Positions 41,391-50,321 of a DNA stretch of 64,000 nucleotides are shown here, piece after piece. A program made the position numbers and the translations under genes. A model generated the notes under the pieces. The model was not told the origin of the DNA, searched no databases, and worked only from the letters and a program-made list of their open reading frames with translations. This stretch comes from JAXLVB01 sp046329195. GTDB taxonomy: Bacteria > Bacteroidota > Bacteroidia > Cytophagales > Spirosomataceae. The first letter of the stretch is position 1, and each line of letters opens with the position of its first letter. The stretch spans positions 2,108,001-2,172,000 of the forward strand of contig JAXLVB010000001.1 of the NCBI GenBank assembly GCA_046329195.1. The letters are read 5' to 3'.

Positions 41391-41400
41391 GAACGGCAGG

Positions 41401-42690
41401 TTAGCGAAATGTTTGCAGCAACAGCGTGTCTTTGTTGAGGCGTGGTTTTAAGAACTCATTTAGTTTATTGAGATCCGTAGAAGTAAACTTAGGGTCAGCA
41501 GTTCTCATCAGTACTTGCAGCAAGGTATCCGTTTTTGTACCCTGTAAGACTACATTAGAAATACCAATCTGTTGGATTTGAGGATAGAACGCCTGTAACT
41601 CTTTAACTAATTGCAGATTACGACTCATAAGTGAATCTGAGTTAGGAATAATACTCAATGTTTTAACCAAATTCTGAATGGCTTCATTGCTCATTTCAGA
41701 AATCTCTTCACGGGTGAGATTCATACGAAACAATTGCAAATCATACTCAGGTAGCCCATTAGCGGCCAGCAGTTTTTTAAAGATGTCTATCTGTTCGTTT
41801 TCAATCTTTTGACCAGAATAATATATTTTTAAACGGTGTGGTTTGCGGTCATAATTGATGTCCCATTTGATAACTTCATTGCCTTGTTTGATGACCTCAT
41901 TAACAACTTGGGTCATGATGGTTTTCTTCTCTCGATTACGCACATAAACCGAATAAAGAAAATACATGCTGGGCAAAACCGTGATAAGTAAGGCAAAATA
42001 AATGCCATTACGTACTTGCTTACGAATACGGTCATCGAGGTATTCTTTCAAAGGAAATTGAAGGTATTTTACAACAGCAAAAGTAGCCAAGCTAATAAAC
42101 ACGGCATTGATTGAAAACAGATAAAAAGCACCTCCAAAAATTTTCCAGTCGGCATGGGCAAGCCCAAAACCCGCCGTACAGACGGGCGGCATTAGGGCCG
42201 TAGCAATGGCTACACCTGGAATGGCGTTGGTTCTTTCAGTACGTGAACCAGCAATAATACCCGCTACCCCCCCAAAAAGGGCAATCAACACATCTAATAG
42301 TGTTGGCTGAGTACGAGCCATAAGCTCGGAGGTGATTTCACTCAATGGCGAAGCCAAAAAATAAACCGTACTGGTGGCCAAACTCGCTACGGTGGCAATA
42401 GCCAAGTTACGAAACGAGCGAAATAGCATATCTCGGTCATTGATTCCCGTACCCAAGCCTACTCCCAAGATAGGAGACATCAAAGGTGAAATAAGCATAG
42501 CTCCAATAATGACTGCCGTAGAATTGGTATCAAGACCAATAGAAGCCAACATAGCCGAGCAAATCAGAATCCAAAGATTGTAGCCTCGCATTGAAATCCC
42601 TGCGGATATCTCTCGTATCGTTTTTTGGGCATCGGTTGTACCTAAGACGTGAAAGAACGTGTCGAACCAATTGAGGATGAAGGGTTTCAT
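41401..42690 (-). CDS. DUF389 membrane protein
   Basis: A 429-residue protein with an N-terminal membrane domain of six or more helices: STAVIIGAMLISPLMSPILGVGLG (about 58-81), GGVAGIIAGSRTERTNAIPGVAIATALMPP and a C-terminal soluble part (about 250-429). These match the DUF389/TIGR00341 family, whose function is not established. It heads an operon with the response regulator and kinase, which suggests that it either affects the signal or is controlled by them. A sensor or transporter role is inference. Confidence 0.85.
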   Translation of the reverse strand: MKPFILNWFDTFFHVLGTTDAQKTIREISAGISMRGYNLWILICSAMLASIGLDTNSTAVIIGAMLISPLMSPILGVGLGTGINDRDMLFRSFRNLAIATVASLATSTVYFLASPLSEITSELMARTQPTLLDVLIALFGGVAGIIAGSRTERTNAIPGVAIATALMPPVCTAGFGLAHADWKIFGGAFYLFSINAVFISLATFAVVKYLQFPLKEYLDDRIRKQVRNGIYFALLITVLPSMYFLYSVYVRNREKKTIMTQVVNEVIKQGNEVIKWDINYDRKPHRLKIYYSGQKIENEQIDIFKKLLAANGLPEYDLQLFRMNLTREEISEMSNEAIQNLVKTLSIIPNSDSLMSRNLQLVKELQAFYPQIQQIGISNVVLQGTKTDTLLQVLMRTADPKFTSTDLNKLNEFLKPRLNKDTLLLQTFR

Positions 42691-42854
42691 AAAGGGTTAG
42701 AGGAAGATAGAATGAATGGCTTTGGACAACTTTCGTTATTTCATTAAAAGTACAACTATTTGCAAAAAAACGAAAACTGAGAATAAATACTTTCCTTCTA
42801 TCAATTAAATGAGAGATTATACTTCAGATTCAATGAGTTTTATCACACTAACTT

Positions 42855-43076
42855 TTAGTATTCATAGGGCAAATTGTACAGGTCTTGTGCATCGCTCATC
42901 ATTTTGAAAAGCATTTCGTAAGATATGCCAGATTCATTGTCGTTATTTTTACGGTGCGTTCTAATATCATTTTGCAGATGTACCCATGCCATGTACCATT
43001 TGCTACCGTCGAGTGCCATACGCATTTCTTTTTCTTGGTCTGGACAGTTAAACGCTATTTTTACGATTCCTTCCAT
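42855..43076 (-). CDS. Small conserved-looking protein (73 aa)
   Basis: A short soluble protein beginning MEGIVKIAFNCPDQEKEMRMALDGSKWYMAW. Small proteins starting with an FxCP..E..ALxGxK pattern, as I recall them, occur in Bacteroidota genomes and phages, but I cannot name a family. The codon use looks ordinary and no overlapping frame competes. It lies between the DUF389 and permease genes with gaps of 164 and 213 bases. Function unknown. Confidence 0.55.
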   Translation of the reverse strand: MEGIVKIAFNCPDQEKEMRMALDGSKWYMAWVHLQNDIRTHRKNNDNESGISYEMLFKMMSDAQDLYNLPYEY

Positions 43077-43289
43077 TTGAAGATTTGGTTACAGTTTTAC
43101 AATTTTTCCCATGATCTGATTATCATCAACAATTGTTTTAGCAAATTGATAATGTTCCTTGGGGGCAGTTTATGTTTATTGGTTAAATACCTCTTTTAGC
43201 GAACGACAAGCCTTGGCTTCTGAGCGGCAATTCGGAAGTTAAAATTTATAGATACGGCTTAACAAATTATTTTTCAGCAACTTAACCTA

Positions 43290-45026
43290 TCAGATAATGA
43301 GCCGAACGCCCCCGAGTTCTTCCACTCGGTATTCAAATTTTTGGCTTGGAGAGCCGATAAACATAAAATTGGTGGGGATATTCCATTTTTGAGAGAGTTC
43401 GTTTATCAGTTCTGGGCCAAAACGACCCTCTATTATTTCGTAAGAAACATCTATCTCTGGATAGGCACGGTCGAGGGTTTCAATGTCTCTATGCAAATTT
43501 TCTGGGGCTTTAAATTGGCTATTTTCAACCGTCACAATACGAAGCCTATTGGTTTCTTCATTTGACTGTATATACATCAGCACTCGGTTGAGCGAAGCGA
43601 TGTCGTCGCCTTTTGAGAAAAACACAAATTCCTGACTCGTAATATGGTCAATGGTTTGATGCGTCCATTTAGTAAACCAAGAAATGAAGCGTTTGAGCGG
43701 ATTAAAAAAATACAACATCACCGACAGTCCACCTCTCAAAATCAAAGAGCGGTTCATCATCAGTAGGGCAATCAAAAACGTAGGGATAAAATATTCAAAA
43801 AACACCCATACATAGCTGGGATTCAACACCAGATTGCCCAACAACGCTACTCCAACGGCTATCAGCGCCAAAAACACAGACCCAATGCTAGCTTTTTCGG
43901 GCCTTGGCAAACGCTTCCGTCGAAGTTTTAAGAGCAAGTTACCAATGCCAAATAGCCCCATCACGGCCAAAAACGAAATGGTATAAACGCCCGCAAGGGC
44001 TTTTAATTCGCCACCCGTACTCAACAAAATAGCTACACAAAGGCAAAAAAACAGTAACAGAATATAATAAGGCGCTTGACTTTTATTCTCTTTCAGAAAT
44101 AGTTGCGGAAAAATACGGTCTAAGGTCATGCGCTTTATCAATCCGCCTACGCCTACAAAAGACGTAAGCACAGCTCCACTTAGTACCAATACCGCATCTA
44201 TCGAAACCAGCCAAGCAAGCCAACTTCCTGCCGAACGCTCACCCATAAATGCCAGCAACGATTGCTGATGCGCTTGGGCTTCGTGTATAGGCATGATACC
44301 CAAGGCCAAAAGTGCAATAAGCGGGTTAAAAACAGTAACGATAATCCACATATTGCGCAGTGTTTTTGGAAAAACACCCTTAGCTTGCTCCTCTACATAA
44401 TTGGCTGAACTCTCAAAACCTGAAATACCTAACATGGCTACCGAAAAGCCCGCAAAAAGTTGAAATGATAGACTATGCTCTGATTTAGCGGCAAAATTAA
44501 GGGAAAAATTCCCAAACCCGTTGGTCAGTAAATACCATCCACAGCACAAACACAGAATGACTAAGGTCGCCAAATGGCCAATAAAAATAACCACTGCTAC
44601 TTTCGACGATTCTTTCATGCCCAACAAATTGAGCAACAAAAACAACAGTAAAAGCCCAATGGTACATGGGATAATGGGGAGTGAATGGTTGAACGATGCG
44701 GCATAATGCACCGCCTCGTTGGCCGAAATCACACCTGTAGCTACGTAAGAAAGGATAGTGAGGCAAGCCGCCAATGATGCCACCGACTTATTGGCTGAAT
44801 TGAGCAGTACGTTGTAGGCACCGCCATTGAGCGGTAAAGCACCTACCACTTCGCCATAAATTTTACGAAATAAAAACAAGGTAACACCCACAAACAGCAA
44901 CGAAATCCAAGCGTACTGGCCTGCATACATGATACTAATAGCCGAAACATACAAACAAGAAGAACTAATATCATTGCCACAAATTGCCGATGCAGACAGT
45001 TCACCAAGTTTAGGATGGGTTTTCAT
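43290..45026 (-). CDS. APC-family permease with C-terminal cytosolic domain
   Basis: A 578-residue protein with about twelve membrane segments over residues 25-440 and the LPLNGGAYN motif in an early helix, as in amino acid permeases. A soluble C-terminal part of about 115 residues (from about 463) has alternating strands and helices (EFVFFSKGDDIASLNRVLMYIQ, RIVTVENS) that vaguely resemble a universal stress protein half. The substrate is unknown. Two Usp genes and an antiporter gene lie directly upstream on the same strand. Confidence 0.82.
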   Translation of the reverse strand: MKTHPKLGELSASAICGNDISSSCLYVSAISIMYAGQYAWISLLFVGVTLFLFRKIYGEVVGALPLNGGAYNVLLNSANKSVASLAACLTILSYVATGVISANEAVHYAASFNHSLPIIPCTIGLLLLFLLLNLLGMKESSKVAVVIFIGHLATLVILCLCCGWYLLTNGFGNFSLNFAAKSEHSLSFQLFAGFSVAMLGISGFESSANYVEEQAKGVFPKTLRNMWIIVTVFNPLIALLALGIMPIHEAQAHQQSLLAFMGERSAGSWLAWLVSIDAVLVLSGAVLTSFVGVGGLIKRMTLDRIFPQLFLKENKSQAPYYILLLFFCLCVAILLSTGGELKALAGVYTISFLAVMGLFGIGNLLLKLRRKRLPRPEKASIGSVFLALIAVGVALLGNLVLNPSYVWVFFEYFIPTFLIALLMMNRSLILRGGLSVMLYFFNPLKRFISWFTKWTHQTIDHITSQEFVFFSKGDDIASLNRVLMYIQSNEETNRLRIVTVENSQFKAPENLHRDIETLDRAYPEIDVSYEIIEGRFGPELINELSQKWNIPTNFMFIGSPSQKFEYRVEELGGVRLII

Positions 45027-45189
45027 TTAAGGTTTAGGTAGGTTTGTCACGAAAGGTAACAAATTCTATGCATTCTGGTAGTTTTTATGAAACAAACAAA
45101 TCACCACAACAAATCATCCAGAAGTTAATTTACTAAAAATCAGGCTTTTGTACAAATTCAAATACCAAGACATATACTTACTCTTGTGG

Positions 45190-46122
45190 TTAATTTACGC
45201 TCAGATCAGTCAAAAATGGTTGAGGCATGGTTGCCATAGTATTCATCATATCATTGACAGGTTGCATTTGAATTGCTTTAAAGGGCTGAGGTCTAATGGA
45301 CAAAACAGGTACTTTGGCATGGTTTACAATTTGTTGTGCAAACGGCCCAACAAAAAAATGCTCTATTGTAGTATCAATTTCAGAAGTTATGACTATTAAA
45401 TCAATATCAAATTGTTGTGAGCGATTCAATACAGCATCGGCCCAAGCCACAGTATTTGACCATTCTATATCCGCTTTAATTTCATCTTGTGATAGTTGCA
45501 CCACCAGTTTGTCAAGCATAGCAGTTAGCAAATTTGTTTCCAGACGTGAGTCTCTTTGAAATACCCCGAATACAGTGAGATGAGCATCGTTTTTTCGGAT
45601 GATTTTTCGAGTAAAGTCATATTTATCTAAGGCTCCCTCAACAGGCCGTACAGGGAAAAGAATTTCCTTAAAATCTGTTTTGGTAAAGTTTTGGGGTACC
45701 GTAAGCACAGCACAAGGGGCCGTCTTGACAACCTTGTAAGCATCAGACCCTAAAAAATAGGCTCTAATACCTGACGTACCATGTGTGCCCATTACGATGA
45801 GGTCAGCGTTAAAATCATGTGCTGCTTCAATGATATTGAGCGGTACGTCTCCTATCCTGCACTCCACAGTGCCAGTTACACTATTCCTTCTGGCTAAACT
45901 TCCTAATCTTTTGATTTCTTCTTTAATAATGTCTTCTTGCGAAAAGTCAAAGATGAGTGCGTCGCTCGAAATAGCGATGTATTGGCGAGGTTCAATGACA
46001 AACAACAAATTAATAATGGCTTTGTGGCGATTACTCATAGCAATGGCTACGTGCAAGGCATTCATAGATGTTTCGCTGTAATCTATGGGTACTAAGATTT
46101 TGTTTATTTGGAGGTTTTCCAT
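45190..46122 (-). CDS. Universal stress protein, tandem UspA domains (first of pair)
   Basis: A 310-residue cytosolic protein with two UspA folds. The first (about 7-142) has ILVPIDYSETSMNAL and the nucleotide-binding ending GTHGTSGIRAYFLGSDAYKVV.APCAVLTVP. The second (about 150-280) is degenerate: ILFPVRPVEGALDKYDF and EHFFVGPFAQQIVNHAKVPVLSI, lacking the glycine motif. This pattern is common in Bacteroidota. The C-terminal 30 residues are extra. It probably binds ATP or a related nucleotide and acts in stress adaptation. It is a paralogue of the next gene. Confidence 0.88.
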   Translation of the reverse strand: MENLQINKILVPIDYSETSMNALHVAIAMSNRHKAIINLLFVIEPRQYIAISSDALIFDFSQEDIIKEEIKRLGSLARRNSVTGTVECRIGDVPLNIIEAAHDFNADLIVMGTHGTSGIRAYFLGSDAYKVVKTAPCAVLTVPQNFTKTDFKEILFPVRPVEGALDKYDFTRKIIRKNDAHLTVFGVFQRDSRLETNLLTAMLDKLVVQLSQDEIKADIEWSNTVAWADAVLNRSQQFDIDLIVITSEIDTTIEHFFVGPFAQQIVNHAKVPVLSIRPQPFKAIQMQPVNDMMNTMATMPQPFLTDLSVN

Positions 46123-46230
46123 GATATTGAGATTTAAAGTGAAATATTTTATTGAGGGGTAGATAAGTGGTTAATCAGTCAGTTGTACTGAACTTTGGGT
46201 AGGCTAACAAATTGGAAACCAATAAGGTAA

Positions 46231-47085
46231 CTACGAAGCAGGTGGAATTGATAGCACAGGCACTTGGGCATGGTTAATCACCTGCTGGGCAAAAGGACCG
46301 ATGAAGAAATCTTGAATTCTGTAATCAAGTGTGGCTGTAATAATCACTAAATCAGCTTTAAATTCTTTTGTTTGGTCAAGAATTTTCTGTGCAAAAGAAT
46401 CGCAATAGAAAAAAGTGGTTACTATACTACAATTATCTTCTCTGATTTTATCCACAAGGTTTGTTGAAGTTTCATAAAGTGTATCAAATGTGTGAGTACT
46501 TTCTTTTTCAAGTAAGCCCATCACTATTAGTTCGGCACCATTCATACAAATAATGTTTCGTGCTATACAGTACTTTTCAAGTGCGTTAGCAATTGGTCTT
46601 ACTGGAAACAATATCTTTTTGAAATTTTCCCATTTATGATGAGGCGGTACTGTTAGCACTGAACAGGGAGCATTTTTTAAAACAGAATAGGCATTGGAGC
46701 CAATAAAAAATTCTCGAAGCCCCGATGCTCCATGCGTACCCATCACAATGAGGTTGGCATTTATTTGACTTGCCTCTTTTATAATAGCCGGACAAACTGC
46801 CCCCAAAACAACAAAGCCCTGACAGTCAATTGCTTGTTCTGTTGATATTTTTTTAGCAAGTGCATTTATATTGTTCGTACGAGCATCTTTTATCTCATAA
46901 AAATCAAACTCTACCACAACACCGCCCTCTGGATAAGCAACGCCTACCGTAGTAGAATATACATGAAGCAATATGAGATGAGCTTCTTGGCCTTTGGCAA
47001 TGGCAATGGCTGTATCAAGCGCATTGAGCGAGGTTTCGCTAAAATCAATGGGAACTAAAATGGTATTTAAGGTGAGGTCTTGCAT
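46231..47085 (-). CDS. Universal stress protein, tandem UspA domains (second of pair)
   Basis: A 284-residue paralogue of the gene at 45190 with the same build: ILVPIDFSETSLNALDTAI, GTHGASGLREFFIGSNAYSVL, then a degenerate second half (ILFPVRPIANALEKY, DFFIGPFAQQVINHAQVPVLSIPP). The start is MQDLTLN at 47085; fifteen further open codons upstream do not look like Usp sequence. It follows the antiporter gene by 121 bases. The two proteins differ mainly in the middle, so they may have separate ligands or partners. Confidence 0.88.
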   Translation of the reverse strand: MQDLTLNTILVPIDFSETSLNALDTAIAIAKGQEAHLILLHVYSTTVGVAYPEGGVVVEFDFYEIKDARTNNINALAKKISTEQAIDCQGFVVLGAVCPAIIKEASQINANLIVMGTHGASGLREFFIGSNAYSVLKNAPCSVLTVPPHHKWENFKKILFPVRPIANALEKYCIARNIICMNGAELIVMGLLEKESTHTFDTLYETSTNLVDKIREDNCSIVTTFFYCDSFAQKILDQTKEFKADLVIITATLDYRIQDFFIGPFAQQVINHAQVPVLSIPPAS

Positions 47086-47206
47086 AGTCGTAGGCTTTAT
47101 GGCGAAACAATTTGCGGTGATTGAATACACAACAAAGTTCCGAAGCCTACCTTAACAGTAGCTTAATGCAAGATTAGAAATAAATAAGCAGGTGATATAG
47201 AAGGTG

Positions 47207-48436
47207 CTATTTCAGTTTTTTGACCAATTTGCCCAAGGTAAGCCCTTGTACCAAGACCGAAAATAAGACAACAGAATAGGCAACCGCCAAAATAAGTGGT
47301 TTATACTCAGAAGCAGGCAACGACAGCGCCAAGGCAATGGAAATACCTCCACGTAAGCCGCCCCATGTCATAATAATTGGAAATTTATCGTTGAGCTGTT
47401 TATTCAGCCTAAACAAACGAAAAGGTAGCCAAACCGACACAAACCTGACCACCAAAACCAGCAAAATACTAAGTGTTCCAATCAAAATATAGCTGCTTAA
47501 AGTAGGTATAGCCACAATTTCAAGACCAATCAGCACAAACAAAAAAGCATTGAGTAGTTCGTCTATCAACTCCCAAAAAGTATCCACATATTTTCGAGTA
47601 ACGTCTGACATCGAGAAAGCCCTCGCATGATTGCCGATGTATAAACCTGCTACCACCATTGCCAATGGCCCCGATGTGTGCAAATAATTAGCTACCGAGT
47701 AACCTCCCATAACAATAGCCAGGGTAATCATTACTTCGGTTTGATAATGATTGATAGTACCCATCAGTTTACTACCCAAATACCCCAGCAAAACCCCCAA
47801 AAATATACCTCCTGCCACCTCTTTGAGTAATAGCAGACTTACATCACCAACTGTTACAGGCTCGGTACCAGTTGCAATTTGTAAAATGGTCAGAAAAAGC
47901 ACAACCCCCATACCATCGTTAAAAAGAGACTCGCCTGATATGACTACCTCTTCTGACACGGGCATTTTGGCTTCTTTCAAAATACCAAGCACAGCAATTG
48001 GGTCGGTTGGTGATATTAAAGCCCCAAACAAAAAACAAATGACCAGTGGCACAGTAAAGCCCATCCATTGCAAAAGATAATGAAAGCCATAACCAATCAG
48101 AAAAGTAGCCATCAAAACACCCAAAATGGTGAATGCTATTATTGCCCATTTCTGCTCTTTCATCAAACTAAAATCAACGTGCAATGACCCCGCAAAAAGT
48201 AGGAAACAAAGCATATATTCCATTAAAAATGCGCCAAAATCTATGGAATTCATAAACACCACGACCGATTCTTTGAGCGAAGGGATGTAATTACCAAGAA
48301 TCAATATTAGTAGCGATAAAATAAGTGAAATGAGCATCAAACCAATGCTACTGGGCAATTTGATGAATTTAATATTGATATAAGCAAACAGTGAACAAAC
48401 TACCATTAAAATAGAAAGTGTGTTAAATAAGGTCAT
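47207..48436 (-). CDS. Na+/H+ antiporter, CPA1/NhaP type
   Basis: A 409-residue membrane protein with about twelve helices. The ion-binding signature is seen in GALISPTDPIAVLGILKEAK and SGESLFNDGMGVVLF, typical of CPA1 exchangers. It moves Na+ or K+ out in exchange for protons, supporting pH and salt tolerance. The start MTLFNTL at 48436 is preferred over the open frame to 48514. It begins the minus-strand block of stress and transport genes, and CAAATGTA at 48537-48544 (TACATTTG on the minus strand) could be its -7 element. Confidence 0.88.
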   Translation of the reverse strand: MTLFNTLSILMVVCSLFAYINIKFIKLPSSIGLMLISLILSLLILILGNYIPSLKESVVVFMNSIDFGAFLMEYMLCFLLFAGSLHVDFSLMKEQKWAIIAFTILGVLMATFLIGYGFHYLLQWMGFTVPLVICFLFGALISPTDPIAVLGILKEAKMPVSEEVVISGESLFNDGMGVVLFLTILQIATGTEPVTVGDVSLLLLKEVAGGIFLGVLLGYLGSKLMGTINHYQTEVMITLAIVMGGYSVANYLHTSGPLAMVVAGLYIGNHARAFSMSDVTRKYVDTFWELIDELLNAFLFVLIGLEIVAIPTLSSYILIGTLSILLVLVVRFVSVWLPFRLFRLNKQLNDKFPIIMTWGGLRGGISIALALSLPASEYKPLILAVAYSVVLFSVLVQGLTLGKLVKKLK

Positions 48437-48612
48437 AGCCAATTCGTAGTTATTTGAATATCGTTGAACAATTAAAAATTTGAAGCTATCAGATAAATAC
48501 CTCTGAACTACCATTTGGAATAGGCCTCAATTTTCACAAATGTAGTTACTTAGGAGAGAGTTATGCACATTTAGCGCTAATCAATATCTGTTTCCTTACA
48601 AAAAGATTCAAC

Positions 48613-48645
48613 AAAAATCCCCTACCAAAACTCAGTAGGGGATTT
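48613..48645 (-). terminator. Terminator after the second APC permease
   Basis: AAATCCCCTAC and GTAGGGGATTT around a nine-base loop. On the minus strand the hairpin is followed by a T run. It lies 22 bases after the permease stop. Confidence 0.8.
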
Positions 48646-48666
48646 ATAGAAGTAAGCTGTGAAGAA

Positions 48667-50142
48667 TTATTTATCGTGCAAATTACTTTTCTGGCGACTG
48701 TATAAGAAATATACGATGATGCCCAGTGTACCCCAGATTAAGAAAGCGATTTTGGTGTCAACTCGCAAGTTCCACATCAAATAGAGGTTACACACAATAC
48801 CCAACGTTGCCACTACGGGTAGCAAAGGTGCTTTATATGGGCGCTCTAAGCCAGGCTCACGTACACGCAACAACCAAACCGCACCACAAATCATGGCAAA
48901 AGCTAGTAGCGTACCTGAGCTAGTGAGCTCTGATACCTTATCAATCGGTGTAAAGGCTGCCACCACCGACACGATTGCGCCCACTAAAATAGTACTTTTC
49001 CACGGTGTACGGAACTCAGGGTGAATGGTACGGAAAAACTCCGGCAACAAGCCGTCTTTTGACATTCCCAAGAAAATCCGAGTCTGTGACAACATCATCA
49101 CAAGCATTACCGACGTAAGACCCGCAATGGCAGCAATAGTGATAATATATACCGCCCAAGTAAGACCATTATCAGCAAAAGCTTGTGCTACAGGGGCTTT
49201 AAGGTCAAGACTATCGAACTTCACCATACCTGTTAGCACGAGCGATACCAAAATGTATAACAAAGTACAGATAAACAACGAGGCAATAATTGCAAACGGA
49301 ATGTCTTTCTTGGGATTGATGGCCTCGCCAGCTTGGGTCGAAACGGCATCGAAACCGATATAAGCAAAGAAGATAATACTGGCCGCCGTCACGATACCAT
49401 TAAAGCCATAATGTTGTTGGCCTGTTTCGTCCATAACAGGCTCAGGAATAAAGGGAGTCCAGTTAGCTGTATCTACAAAGAAAGCACCAACCACAATCAC
49501 AAAAATCACGGCTACTACTTTCATAATTACGATGATATTGTTGGTACTGGCTGCTTCTTTGATACCTTTTACCAAGATGTACGTGACAACCCACACAATC
49601 AAGAAAGCAGGAAGGTTCATGGCAAAGCTCATCGCTGGTGCTGCCTGACCAGCAGCTTCGGCAGCCTTGGCCAGTTTTTCATGAGCGGTCAGGGGGTCAT
49701 TCATGAGCCACACAGGTGGGTCCACATGAAACAGGTGTAAAAACTTCTCGAAATAACCCGACCAACTCACTGCCACAGTAGTGGCCCCCATCATGTATTC
49801 TAAGATGAGGTTCCATCCAATAAACCAAGCAAAAAACTCTCCTACCGTGCCATACGAGTAGGCATAGGCAGAACCTTCAACGGGCAAGATAGAAGCAAAT
49901 TCAGCATAGCATAACGCTGCGAACGTACAACCGATACCGGCCAACACAAACGACAGTGCCAATGCTGGACCAGCCCAGTCGTGAGCGGCAATACCCGTCA
50001 ATACGAATATCCCTCCACCAATTACGGCACCAATACCAATAGACGTAAGCGCCCATTTGCCCAGTACACGTTTTAGTTGATTATTTTTGACGTCAGCTTC
50101 GTATGCTGATAGTGGCTTTTTACGCCAAATGCTGTTACTCAT
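48667..50142 (-). CDS. APC-family amino acid permease (cationic amino acid transporter-like)
   Basis: A 491-residue permease with about twelve to fourteen membrane helices. The first helix has GIGAVIGGGIFVLTG, the G-A-I-G-x-G substrate-binding unwinding site of this family, and helix 2-3 has CYAEFASILPVEGSAYAYSY. The long version with a conserved YIGFDAVSTQAGEAINPKKDIP segment matches the CAT-type amino acid transporters. Substrate unknown, perhaps basic or branched amino acids. It has its own terminator and lies upstream of the antiporter gene as a separate unit. Confidence 0.9.
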   Translation of the reverse strand: MSNSIWRKKPLSAYEADVKNNQLKRVLGKWALTSIGIGAVIGGGIFVLTGIAAHDWAGPALALSFVLAGIGCTFAALCYAEFASILPVEGSAYAYSYGTVGEFFAWFIGWNLILEYMMGATTVAVSWSGYFEKFLHLFHVDPPVWLMNDPLTAHEKLAKAAEAAGQAAPAMSFAMNLPAFLIVWVVTYILVKGIKEAASTNNIIVIMKVVAVIFVIVVGAFFVDTANWTPFIPEPVMDETGQQHYGFNGIVTAASIIFFAYIGFDAVSTQAGEAINPKKDIPFAIIASLFICTLLYILVSLVLTGMVKFDSLDLKAPVAQAFADNGLTWAVYIITIAAIAGLTSVMLVMMLSQTRIFLGMSKDGLLPEFFRTIHPEFRTPWKSTILVGAIVSVVAAFTPIDKVSELTSSGTLLAFAMICGAVWLLRVREPGLERPYKAPLLPVVATLGIVCNLYLMWNLRVDTKIAFLIWGTLGIIVYFLYSRQKSNLHDK

Positions 50143-50269
50143 ATACTCGTTAGGGTTTAGTTTGATTGTGAATTACAGGGGTTTTTCAGAATATTGTTTT
50201 AACAAAAGTTCCCCAAAGTAAAAAAGATTTCGTTTGAATCAAAAAAGACGGAAAGAATTTAGATAAAAC

Positions 50270-50303
50270 AAAAAAGGTCGGCGTCAAAACACCGACCTTT
50301 TTT
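50270..50303. terminator. Terminator after secDF
   Basis: AAAAAAGGTCGG and its complement form a 12-bp stem with A and T runs on both sides, 19 bases after the secDF stop. Confidence 0.88.
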
Positions 50304-50321
50304 GCAATTATTCAAGAGCCA

